A stretch of DNA of 64,000 nucleotides. Source: Echinococcus granulosus. Taxonomy: Eukaryota > Platyhelminthes > Cestoda > Cyclophyllidea > Taeniidae. The notes under the pieces were generated by a model. It saw only the letters and a list, made by a program, of their open reading frames with translations. It had not been told where the DNA came from and ran no database searches. The first letter of the stretch is position 1; each line of letters starts with the position of its first letter. The position numbers and the translations under genes are program-made. Below are positions 39,401 to 49,671 of this stretch, one piece after another. The stretch lies in NCBI RefSeq assembly GCF_000524195.1, contig NW_020170446.1, positions 313,178 through 377,177 of the forward strand. The letters are read 5' to 3'.

Positions 39401-40210
39401 GAGGAGGAGATGCGCTATTTACACGATGATTTGCCTTGTAGTCGTTCAGAGCCCCACACTATCTGGGACGAGTTTCCTTTGGAGCTAACGTAAGCCTGAA
39501 TGTTGTGCCTTTGAATTCACTGTTGTGTAGCTTGAGGCACTTTGAGTCATTCCCGAAGTGATAGCTCTATTACTAGCATTGAGAGGGGCCCGAAGGCTAC
39601 AGAAATAAATGCAAGGTTACGGCACCAAGATTGCAATTCGTTGAAGCCTGACCTCGGTTTGTTAATTGCCACTGGATGGAACCCGGAATTGGGGGCTTGC
39701 CAAGAGCTTGCAATGAGTAACCGAAGACTCGGCAGTCTACAGCAGATATTGTTCCTCCGTGACGTCGGGTTTGGCGAGCAATCAAATATTGTCCATTTGA
39801 GCCGCCTCCATCGTGCTTATTAGCATGGCGAAAGGTTGGGAGGCCATAAGGCGTACGTACGTAAGCCCATAACATCGAGACGCAGAAAGGAATCGCGGCG
39901 ATCAAGAAGCTTTCGTAGGTAGATACGCATTTGAAATAAATATCACCTTTCCACGAAGAGGTATGGAAGGTTTAAAAGCAGCTAGCTGTAGAATCTTTAC
40001 CGAAAACCCTAGCTTGGTGTGTTTGAAAGCGGATGTACGTTCGTTTCTTGTAGCTACAAAGATTTGCCAGCGCCAGCGATGCTCTCGAATTTTATGGGTG
40101 TTTGTCTAGTCGTTTTCTGTGGAATGGTCTTCTATTTGGTGCACAGACATGACTATCGCCGTATAGAGCCCACCAATGGAGAACAGGTAGGCTTTCGGAG
40201 CTTGAACTGA
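33449..40210 (+). CDS. CYB561: Cytochrome b561 family transmembrane electron transporter
   Basis: Six-helix di-haem membrane protein that passes electrons from cytosolic ascorbate across a membrane. Exons: 33449-33541 (ATG; 31 codons), 34501-34731 (holding an N gap), 36376-36578, 38559-38713, and 40054 to about 40210. Phases match at every junction. All four expected haem-ligand histidines are present: FNYHPVFM, LKAVHGVLM, YSIHSWIGL and LPLHTATGL. Helices are visible in AVVMCTVWMGYYYGG, GVLMILGLLFSVVGFKAAF, WIGLVTVVLFAVQ, WVVGLIAFLVPYI, GLFLLCCALVAAI and MGVCLVVFCGMVFYLV. Helix 1 is partly lost in the gap at 34503-34602. The tail is unsure: reading on gives a stop at 40208-40210, but a donor at 40187 and an acceptor near 40240 (CCCTCATCTAG) could add another exon ending near 40395. 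Family members are 220-280 aa, which fits. Confidence 0.88.
34503..34602. other. Scaffold gap (100 N) inside b561 exon 2
   Basis: Exactly 100 N, the conventional placeholder for a gap of unknown size. It begins two bases after a plausible acceptor (GGATTTAG) and removes the start of the first transmembrane helix of cytochrome b561. Confidence 0.98.
39279..39489 (+). other. Exon-like open segment within a b561 intron
   Basis: Flanked by an acceptor (ACAATTTCAG) and a donor (CTAAC|GTAAGC) and open for 69 codons from the ATG at 39281, encoding an acidic hydrophilic peptide (LTEEEMRYLHDDLPCS). Its exit phase matches the last b561 exon at 40054, but its entry phase does not match the preceding exon. 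It could be an alternative first exon or chance. No family was recognised. Confidence 0.3.
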
Positions 40211-43200
40211 TCACAACGTACCTGCGCGTTCCCTCATCTAGAGTGTCGTCTCAAAATCCCCTCCTTTCATCTTGTCCTTACCTTCTGCCGATCCATCCAT
40301 ATGTCATATTATCGTGCGACTGTTTTCGGCTATTCTTTTTTCCTCTGTACGCTTCAGAATCCACGATGCTAACTGCTTCCTGCTCATTGTTTAGTGAGTG
40401 GAAGGATGGGGTGTCAGGTCAAACGGGGCTATCCAATTTTACGTGGTCTAGGTGGCAGTAAATGTCATGTGATAAGACATCTCCACCCGTTTCAAGGATG
40501 GCCATTCGTCCGTCAATGTCGATTTACTGCCTATGGCCTCAGTAGCAATCCCTGAGGAAGTTTACCAAGCCCATGAAATGTCAGGTACTAGGTGGGTGAC
40601 GTGGCCTGTCATGAAATTTTGTAAGAGGAATCCTTCTGCAAGAACGGTAGCAGCCATTTGACAGGTGGGGAGGGGGGGTGGGCATTCAGAACCCTTGTAT
40701 TGGTAATAATTACGACCCCAAAAGGCTTCCCCATTTTGAGATTCCTGGGATTTTTATTCCAGGAATTTGGACTACCTTTTTCTCACTTACCACTCCCAAC
40801 ATTGGTACTCTACTCTCCCCCTACTTTCCACATTGGGTCGTGGGGATGTACTTTGTGCGTGCCACTTCTCCATTTCCCCTTAGAGTCATTTGAAAAGGCA
40901 AAAGCACGAGGGCTGGGGCATTCCGAAGCCACAAATTGCATCCTCCGATGCGTTCGAAACTGAGACAAACGTAGGTAGTTTATACCATTTCTGGATAGCA
41001 TCACTACATGTAACGTAAGTAGAATCCCCAAAAAAGCCCCTCAAAGGTCAGCAGTTGGCTGATAGAACAAAAGCGTTTCTTTTGGTGCTAGTCAAACATT
41101 GGAAGGATTGCAGAACCGTGGCAGAGGACTATGAAGAAAAGTACGCACAGGCCCCACTCCTTAAGGCTTTTAAATGCAAAATCCCGGTTCGCCTTAGACG
41201 CTTTTCGTGCATAGTACCACTCGATCCAAGCACCTGACATTTTAGCGACATAGGCAAGGATACAAATTTCTTGAATAAGCTAGCAGGACCCTAAAACAAT
41301 TCCTTCTAATCCTAAACACCAAATGCATCGTAAAGGCCTAAAAAGGTTCGTACTGAGAATAAAGCATTGGAATATTCCGTGAGCGCCTTATTTGTGGATT
41401 AGAATGGTGAAAATTAAACCAAATTTGTCCTATGCGGAGGATGAGGCAAGATCACATTTAAATAAAGTAAAAGTGAATGTGAAATTAGTATTCAATACGA
41501 CAATTTGATGAGCTTTCCGAATAGGATCGAATCGGGCAGGAAAATGAAGAGTAGTGCAGTTTGAGAGCAAAAAAAGTATCCAAATACGGAAGTAGCGTTT
41601 TGCAACAAAAGATACTAAGAGCGGAATTGGATTTTATGAGGTCTCTACATTCACAACAACAAGTTTGACTCCTATGTAACCAGGTATCGCTTATCTGGCG
41701 TTTGTATAGTCAAAAGATAACTACTACTCGCTATTCAGTCCAGGTATGTGGAAAAAGAGTTATCCTACTTGGGAATATAAAGCACTCTAATGTAGCAATA
41801 GCATGAACAAGTATAAATTAAATTACGTGACTTCTCCACCTCCGTTCCAAGTGGGCTTTACGTTCCTGCCCATCACGCAACTGTACCTGGTGTTTGGACA
41901 CACTCGTAGATCAAGAGGTAACCACGATTACATGCGAATTTCACCGTGACCGAAGTTGGAGACGTCCAAACAGCGATTGAAGCCAATCGTGCGCAGGAGC
42001 GGTGATCCCAGTCACCCTGATGAACAGCTGGGTACCACTCCAAACCACGCATCTGTAAGATCCGTCTACTGCATGTCTGCTTTGCCAACTGGATCCAAGT
42101 CGGCTGCAGAATTCCTCATTTCATGAGAGATGGATTGCATTCAGGAAGATTCTCTACTCTCCATGGCCATGAAGGTTTAAGTGTCAAGTAATGATGAAAC
42201 AATTCGGCTAGATCAATTTGGAGGAGGAAGTTGCAGAGGCCAAGCAAGTGGATGCCACCCAGAACCATTAACAGCTGAAAATATGCGCTAGAAATCATCA
42301 GGGTGCCATTATTCACCTCTATGTGCGTTATAAAACGCCCGTATATTTCAGATTATTTGCATATTTGTGTTTAAAAACGACTAAACACTAAGCAAACGAA
42401 CATCTCAGTGATTTTAGCGAAACGACCCACTCACCGCCCAACCCACACTTCTGCGTTTCCTTTCACAAGACTGTGTCTCCTTTTTACGCGTGTGTACGTG
42501 ACGGATTGCAGACGCGATTGTTCATTAAGATCTATTCACTTGCCGAAGGTCAAATATTTGACACTGAGATGCAAAAAAACGATTTTTTCGGAAGTGACCA
42601 AGGCGTGGAAGGATGAGTTAGCCCACCTAATGTTTCATAGTCGCAAATTTACCTGCGGGAGGACTTGAAAATTAAGACGGAGCAAAGGGGGACACCACCT
42701 ATGCCTCCATATTTCCCTAATGGCATCCCTGCGGAACCCAAGGGATCATCATCCCTTCCTCGGATTAGGACAGCATACCAAACACAACATACGAAGAAAA
42801 ATAAAAGTTAGGTAAAATCAGAGGTGGTCGGCACCAATTCTCCTTGACCTCTAGAGGCAGAACCACTCAAAAATTTCAAGAGAGGATAGTACATAGCAAT
42901 GGTGACTATTTCAACATGCCATAGGCAGCTTCCCGCATTTATTTGGCTTTTGTAAATCAGCACAAGAAATAATTTGGTTGCATTATAAGGGGTAGCTTAA
43001 ACGAGCAAATAAGGCCGAAAATAAAAAACCGTAATGCCACAAGCAGAATAGTTCGAGTGATTTCAAGCACAGTTCCTTCCTTATTCAGTGCCCATAGGCT
43101 AGGATAATTTAGGACGAAATGAAGATGAGCTAACGTTACTATAGAAAATCCACCACCTTATACCACCAAGCAACTTCCGAAATAGGACACCGATATTTTG

Positions 43201-43561
43201 GGGAGAGAGGGAGTCCTGGAGACGTTAGGGAACAAAAAATAGCATCACCTTGCCTGCGCACTTAAATCACTTAACGCCACAGACAAAATAACCAGACTAG
43301 TACTTAACGCTAGAAGGATATTATGAGTACAAATGAACAAATTTTGAGTTTGGGGCAATAGAAAGGAATATGCCCACGGTCTAGCCCGGAAAGTGAACAA
43401 TGAAAAATTCGAATAAAGTACGAAAGTCAACGAAGTGATGCCAATAAAACCCAAATCCATAAGTAAATACGTTTACCCAATAGCACAAATAAAACGCGTA
43501 CATCACGGTGACAGCAATTCCTGAATGAAAGAATTTCAAACCTGAAAAGTTTACAGACGCA
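40211..43561. other. Intergenic region between b561 and eIF3M
   Basis: About 3.3 kb with no supported gene. Minus-strand open frames at 41873-42088 and 42116-42316 are short and contain no known motif. The first 200 bp may contain the true last exon of b561. Confidence 0.45.
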
Positions 43562-45135
43562 TTACTGAGTAGTAGTTCCAATCATCGTGGCCAAACCGCT
43601 TTGAACAACTCGGAGGCCTGACTCCCACTCCTTAAGCAAACGACAGAGGCTCTGCCACTGCGGCGCACCGAAGTTGCGTGGCAGAGCGCCCGTAATGAGT
43701 ATGCGCTTGTTGATCTGATCCAGCTTGCAGGTAATCACTCGTTGACGAACGGCTGTGCAAAAAATGGAACACATAACGAGAAATTAGGCGCCTATAACAT
43801 TGGCGTCAGTTAAAATAACATGGAAAATCGCCAAGTCACATTAGACACGGACAAAAATAAGTAAACTACACGGCTACTAACTATCGAATAAAACATTCAG
43901 GTGCGTGTGGTGCAGGAATAAACAATATTTAATCGGCGTACCAGCTAAGGAAGGTACGTACCTTCGATGATAAACGCTTCAAGTTGATCCTCGGGCAGAT
44001 CAATTTTTTTGCAGACAGTGGCGTAATCCAACTCAGCGGCATTCTCAGCTATTTTCATTAGACTGAGGGTTCGCAATTTGTCAAGGCAAGCCTTTTCATT
44101 AAGCCCATTTTCAGCCAAAAATGTTGGGTTTTTTTTCATGAAAGCTGCAAAATCCCCGAGCCCACCAGAAACATAGATCTCCAGAAGCTGGAAAAAGTTA
44201 CACAGATACAAAGCTTGCCTTGTGCACTGGTTCGCCTTCGAGAAACTGAACGGGTTTAAGAGACATGAGGCGATTGTGTGAGAGGAAACTGGGATCTTGA
44301 ATGACAGCAAGAATACATCTATTTCGGGGTTAAAAGGTGAAAAAGGACGGTTACTTGAGAGCATCATCACGAGCGCCTGCTGCGTTCCCCTCGGAATAAG
44401 TTGAGAGCAAGTTAATCATTGCCTGAGTTGCGAGTTTTGTGTTGCTACTCGCCTGATGCACCTCCGACATTCGTCGCCAAAGGGATTGGCATTCAGCAGG
44501 AGAACATTTGCAAACCTTCAAGAGCATCGCAACCTATGTCGGTTAATTAACCGATTTACTTAAAAACCTTTTCTGTTTGTGTATAAATTTGGGACAGAGC
44601 CCCAAGTTCAGAAGCACAGGTTACGAGAGCACGATAAACACGGTACCTTGAATGGTGGTCTTCGGGTAACCCAGTGAATAGAACATTTAATCTAGACACA
44701 TACAAGAAAACTGGTCGTACATACGAGTAGAGTTTCGCAAAGTGTTTCCGATTTTTCGGTTCAGAGAAGTCTTCGTAAAGTTCGCATAGCTTATTGACAG
44801 CTTCGTCGATATAATTATCGGGCAATCCAATTACGAGAGAAGAAATGGTAGTCAACAAATCAATCGCTTCTATGCAGAACGAAGATTAGTGAAACTATAT
44901 CGTGTACCAGATTCCGAGACTTTATCACTCCTAAAACAAACACGAAGCTGAGGAATGTGACTAATGAAAGCAGAAGGCCAATTTTCTTGGGTGACTTCAG
45001 AATTATCGACATTCTCCACACCCACCTTTACTAGGAAGTTTCTAAGTTCAACTATCTAAAGACCCCTTAAATGAGAAATTGGGTGAAGGCTACCTGAGTA
45101 GATTCAGAACAGCGTATAAACGTGGGCGGCGCCAT
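43562..45135 (-). CDS. EIF3M: Eukaryotic translation initiation factor 3 subunit M (PCI protein)
   Basis: Subunit of the eIF3 complex that helps recruit mRNA to the 40S ribosome; cytoplasmic. Minus-strand exons: 45135-45094, 45055-44908, 44869-44725, 44691-44568, 44533-44355, 44318-44219, 44187-43962, 43752-43562. All phases agree and give 384 aa (human 374). Recognisable family blocks: start MAPPTFIRC, then ELRNFL, RYRVYRALVTCASELGAL, NLLSTYSEGNAAGARDDA, SLKPVQFLEGEPVHK, LLEIYVSGGL, EDQLEAFIIEA, and C-terminal PRNFGAPQWQSL in the winged-helix part of the PCI domain. Six of seven introns are 31-38 nt (38, 38, 33, 34, 36, 31); the last is 209 nt. The 33-nt intron is in frame and stop-free, and the 31-nt one appears to use a GC donor. 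The gene is divergent from the dsRBD gene, with about 1.2 kb between start codons. Confidence 0.95.
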
Positions 45136-45463
45136 GGGGGTATTATCATGCAGGCTAGCAGGCTCCAGAATCATGCAGCATTGCGATTCGTTGATGGGTC
45201 TTAGTAATTTGTAATAATATGATTGTAGTTGGGTTGGTCACGTTAGTATCTATTGAATCGTCAGAAAGTGCTAAGCATAAAGCACAAGAAATTTGTCCGG
45301 CAACGACTGCTGACCGATAATAAACCATAGAAGCGACACAAATACTTTCGCGGCATAAGTAGAGGTAATTAGAAAAAGTGGTCTCTTAATAACCCAAGTA
45401 CAAAAAATACGTGATTGCTTAACTCCTGGTTATCACAAAGTTTTCACTATGGGTCTCCACCTT

Positions 45464-45590
45464 TGTACCTTCGCAGATTAGGCTGGCCTCCAGACAAGCC
45501 CAACAGGCCCTGGCTGCACGACATATTTAAAAGGTGTTCTTCCCGAGTGTTATATCTTGTTTTGCCTTTACGAAAGTCTTAGGACACTAC
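45464..45590 (+). repeat. Dispersed repeat family 3, copy C
   Basis: Begins TGTACC, then GGCTGGCCTCCAGACAAGCC, TTCCCGAGTGTTATATCTTG and CGAAAGTCTTAGGACACTAC. It is one of the best-preserved copies. Same orientation as, and 155 bp before, copy D, in the eIF3M/dsRBD divergent region. Confidence 0.7.
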
Positions 45591-45744
45591 GTACATGTAC
45601 TTTAGCGTACTTTATATAAACAACAAAAAGAAATTGAAATGAGACGGAACTTTGGCACCAGGATGCAGAAAACCATATCATAATGCCATACCTTGGTTGT
45701 TTAACCCAAAGTTTTTATGAAAAACCACTTTTTGCCTTGGCCAC

Positions 45745-45874
45745 TGTACCATGCCAGGTGAGCTAGCAGCCCAGCCATGCCATTAACCCTGATACTTGTA
45801 TGCCAAATATATATATATATTACTGAAGGCCTGTGTTCTTTTTATCTACAGGAAAGTCTCTAGGCAATATAATG
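45745..45874 (+). repeat. Dispersed repeat family 3, copy D
   Basis: Begins TGTACC, then GCAGCCCAGCCATGCC, a TA-rich mid part, TGTGTTCTTTTTATCTACAG and GAAAGTCTCTAGGCAATATA. More diverged than copy C, but block order is kept. Confidence 0.55.
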
Positions 45875-46329
45875 CATTTAAAGTCACCCCAAGATGTAGT
45901 TAGTGTTTTTTCTTCGGTCTACATATTGCAGTGATTAAACCGGCGAAACCATGAAAAAAGAATCGTGAATTTCTTGCTCAATTGAGGTATCCTATTATAG
46001 TTAAGTTGAATCTGCAGGCAATATGCATCAAAAACCATGTATTTCGGTATTTTCTGCAACTCCTACGCTTTTATTTAGCCAAGTAATCTCACAATTAAAG
46101 TCGAGATAGTGTTTAGTAAGTTATCGAAGTGAACATCATATTCTTACTTGTGTGGCAATGCTTTTATCACTCATGCTTTGTTCTTAGGCTCAGCTAGCCA
46201 AGTTTTTGGTCTTCTTTTTATTTTTAATGTTATAAACACAGTGCTGCACCTTGTTCTTTGACGCCTTTTTGAATGTTGCAATGAGACGAATTACAAGGCG
46301 GCATGTTCCTGTCTTACACAGTGATTTGA

Positions 46330-47672
46330 ATGTATTCACCTTCTAGCCAGACGCCGATTGGAATTTTGCAAGAGACTGCTACAAAAAGGGGCTTCCTTGT
46401 CCATTATGAACTAGTTGCAAGTGAAGGAGAAGCACATGAACCGATTTATGTTTACCAATGCAGAGTTGGCAAAATTACTGCCTTCGGGAAGGGTACATCA
46501 TCCTTCTTGTGTTTGTTTAGATTTGTTTATCTATCGTTTTAATGTGTTTTTGCAGCTGACTGAGTAATTTTCTGTTTGCTACCCTTGGATTGTTGGGTTC
46601 TGACTTAGGTGTATTTTTAATTTTTACGTTCTAAGAATTTGCCCACAATTTTTCATGAGACAGTGTTTTCGTATTCGCATACGATAGCTTGCTTTTGTGC
46701 TCATTTTTTTTCAGGTGCAAGCAAGAAGAAGGCGAAGCACCTGGCAGCATATTATGTTCTTTTAAGGCTGATCGGTGACGATCCCCCGGCTCAGGGTGAT
46801 AGAGCGCTCTTGCAGTCGATGCGTGCATCCCTATCCTTTCTCGGTATCGATGTCGGTGACTCTTTAGCCGCGACTTGTGAGGATGAGGTGAACGCAGCAG
46901 CTACGCGAGCTCCTATCAATTATGTCAGCAAGGTTCAGGAATATTGTGACAAAAATCTCTGGCCTCCGCCCACTTATGAGTTCAGCGAGTGCTCACAAAG
47001 TCTTTTTGGAGGCAGGTATCAGTGCAAAGTTCGTCTCTGGCGATGGGAATTTTTGGGGTTCGGTAGCTCCAAGAAAGAGGCTAAAAGAAAAGCTGCGACC
47101 GAATTTTTGAAGGAGGTAGTAGAGCAAGGATTGACTATCCCGGCAGACGCATTAGAGGCAATGGAAGAGGAAAATCTACCTCTTGTAGAGAAACAGGATC
47201 TTAACAAGCTGAAGGTTAAGCAAAGTAGTCAAGAGATGGCCTCTAGAATGGCCAGGAAAATTCTTTCCGGCGTCCACACAATCAATGGAAAGCTTAAGGA
47301 AGTTAATGTTGGGGAGCTCGCTTGTCCCACTTTTGACGTCTACGAGGTCTTAAAACGGACACTGGAAGAGAATAAGCTTGGTGTTTTCTACTCCTATACG
47401 ACTAATACCAAGTCTGGTGAGACATCTCTAGTGTAATTTGTCCAGCTGATTTCCGGATTCTCTTCTTATCCATATACTACGTAATTTTAGGCGAAATCTA
47501 CTGCCAGGCACAACTATCCACGATTCCTCCACAAGTGACATGCAGCCGGCCCAGTGCGAGCATAGACGAAGCTCGAAGGGATGCAGCCTACCGCTGCCTA
47601 GTTTACCTGGACACGATGACGAAGCTGAACCCCACGCTTCGTGAAGAAGCGTGGTTCCGAAAGCTAGTTTGA
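46330..47672 (+). CDS. TARBP2: TRBP/PACT/Loquacious-type protein with three dsRNA-binding domains
   Basis: Likely Dicer partner in small-RNA processing. Exons 46330-46492, 46715-47416 and 47491-47672 join in phase and give 348 aa (human TRBP 366). dsRBD1 spans exons 1-2: TPIGILQETATKRGF, then after the intron GASKKKAKHLAA. dsRBD2 (about residues 145-215): INYVSKVQEYCDK, then FGSSKKEAKRKAATEFL; both have the KKxAK RNA-contact motif. dsRBD3 (about residues 270-335): YEVLKRTLEENKLG, then EIYCQAQLS and DEARRDAAYRCLVYL. It lacks the lysine motif, as in TRBP/PACT, where the third domain binds Dicer. The ATG at 46330 sits just before dsRBD1. AATAAA lies 45 nt after the stop. The exact orthologue (TRBP, PACT, Loqs) cannot be decided by eye, so the symbol is a family label. 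Confidence 0.88.
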
Positions 47673-47716
47673 TTGTCCTCCTATCTTCCGTTTGCCTGTG
47701 CATATTATATCTCCGG

Positions 47717-47722
47717 AATAAA
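47717..47722 (+). terminator. Polyadenylation signal of the dsRBD gene
   Basis: AATAAA, 45 nt after the dsRBD stop codon, so its 3' UTR is very short. The convergent MPP10 stop is only about 90 bp further on. MPP10 has no canonical AATAAA on its own strand in this gap, so its transcript may run into or overlap the dsRBD gene. Confidence 0.7.
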
Positions 47723-47811
47723 GAAAAATCTGCACTCGTCCGGCAGGAAAGGAGTATGCGATAGAGGCAGGTGTGTATTTATGTACAGCGAATACAATCC
47801 AGTGTAAGGCG

Positions 47812-49671
47812 TTATCTGGCTATCTTGATGTTAGAGCCGGGTTTGTGAGCCATCTTGATAACCTTAGCCATCGCGACTTTCTGATCCTTGTTTTTGATAG
47901 ACATAGCGGCACGCATCTTCCGCTTGGCCGCTCGGACGCGCATTAATTTCTTGCGATGACGCCGCCTGTCCGTAGAGGTCACTTCGGTAGCTCCCTTGAG
48001 TGGTTCTCCACGGGGTTCGAAAATCTCCTCCGGAGCGAGTAGATCACTCTCAGCCATAGCTGTTGGACCTGCTTCTTCCAGTGCCACAGCTTGTTTGTTA
48101 GTGAGAATGTTGTAGCCGTCCACGCGCTAGAAATTTTTCGTACGACAAGAAATCACAATAGATTTGATACTTTGGAATAGGTGTATCCAGTGAATCCAGC
48201 TCTACGCCAGGCACAGAAACACCGTTCCATAGGGTTTGAGCATTCTCAGACGCTACACGAACTACTGGCACTAAGCCAGTGTGAGGCAGACTCAGATTAT
48301 AAATAAGGCGAATCTGAGGTGCCAATATCGTCCTTACACAACCGGGTCTTTAAATGGGAATAGCATTCACGTAACGATCTGAGTCTGGGGAGCGGGTGGT
48401 GTCCCATATCTTCACACCAGAATCCTAATACGGTGCAAAAACTGTAGTAAGCTACCGCGAAATGTGCTTCTCAGTAATATAAGCTGGTTCTTGCCAAGCC
48501 TGATTCAACGGACAGATGTGCTGCCGTCTTCGTTGATAGCTCTGGTTCCCCTTCGCCGCAAGTGGGCTTCAAGATAGTAAAACCGAACAATAATTGCTTC
48601 TTCAGAAGAGGAGTTTGTAAAAAAGGTCTAGTACACCAATCGAAATTTCCTCATTAAAGCAAGAACCTAGGGCATTTGTGCATGATGACACAACAAAATT
48701 GACTTAATTAACTAAAGTTTCATGAAATGAAAACGACAAACCAAAGACCCGGGAGAGGAATCCGCTAAGAGTTCAGGAAAGAGTACATCATGGAATGCTG
48801 TAAATAATGCTATCATAACTACAACAACACCCATCAATAATATTGAGATTCTTTGCAAAATGTCCATTATCAGAGTGCCAGAATTACGCGTCAAACACAA
48901 AGCCGTACGCAGAAGCGCAAGACAAAATTGTAGCACTTCGTAACCCCCCGAAAATCCTAATACTAATACTAATGCGTGGAGGAAACGCAATGGGAAAACA
49001 CCGGAAGCTAACAAAATCTGACTCGCCTTGCGCGGAACAAAGTGCATATTTGACAGAGCATCCAGATTGTCAAATAAATCGACAATTTCACGTCGAAGCG
49101 CCTCTTTTTCTGGGTCCTCCTGAGGTTTTTCCAATGCCTAAATACCAGTGTCATTCATAGAGCTAAGCAAACCTTGGCTTTAATGTAAAGGTTTTCATAT
49201 TCTTCAACAAGTGAAGTTTTGTTGGTGTTGATAAGGTCTTTAGGAGCCGTAACGTGGTCTTTTGGCTTGACTTTGAGGGTTGGACTGTCGAAGGACTAGA
49301 GAATCTAAGGAAAGTAATTCACAAACCTGTTCACGAATACCCTTTTTCAAAAATTCAACGATAATATTTTCATCAAAAGGACCAGGTTCTAAAACCGTGT
49401 CGAAATAGCAATGGAGGAAGCCATACTGTAAATAGCATGCCTCTGCACTTCGAAGTGTTCTTCCAGTAGAGCGTTTTCTGACCGATCCTTGCCAGAAACT
49501 TCACCATGCAAATACCATGGTTTGCTGGAAAGCATTTTTTCCTCAAGAGAATCCATCTCTTTGTCCAACTACCAGGTATCACAGAATTACGAAGCATACC
49601 TTTGTCATAAATTTTTCGAATTGCATCTTTAGTGAAAATGTACAAATGTCCAGGCAATTCGTTTGTCGCAC
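47812..49671 (-). CDS. MPHOSPH10: U3 snoRNP protein MPP10, C-terminal half visible
   Basis: Component of the U3 small-subunit processome, needed for 18S rRNA processing in the nucleolus. Minus-strand exons: 49671-49600, 49568-49427, 49388-49327, 49295-49173, 49137-49027, 48126-47812; about 274 codons, phases agree. Family blocks: MQFEKFMTKLDKEMDSLEEK, SSKPWYLHGEV, SENALLEEHFEV, EEYENLYIKAK, LFDNLDALSNMHFVP, then EEAGPTAMAESDLLAPEEI, followed by a basic lysine/arginine tail. The first four introns are 31, 38, 31 and 35 nt; the fifth (900 nt) starts with a GC dinucleotide, and phase excludes a nearby GT. The acidic N-terminal half of the family (human protein about 680 aa) was not found in the 770 bp up to the next gene, so the gene may be incomplete here or very divergent. 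Confidence 0.85.
48130..48600 (-). other. WD40-like coding relic inside the last MPP10 intron
   Basis: On the minus strand, after acceptor CACCGTATTAG near 48427, the frame reads DSGVKIWDTTRSPDSDRY, a typical WD40 blade end, with an upstream AINEDGSTS near 48540. A second open stretch (48325-48130, with TLWNGVSVPGVELDSLDTP) follows. It is not part of MPP10. It could be a nested gene, alternative transcript or pseudogene fragment. Confidence 0.3.

Larger units (their letters stand above)
45136..46329. other. Divergent intergenic region, eIF3M / dsRBD gene
   Basis: Presumably holds both promoters. No clear TATA box was assigned. It contains two copies of repeat family 3 (45464-45590 and 45745-45874) and a short (TA)n run near 45809. 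Confidence 0.5.

Noticed and set aside
41873..42316. Two minus-strand open frames between b561 and eIF3M
   Set aside because: No recognisable domain, no matching splice phases, and no repeat partner found in this window.
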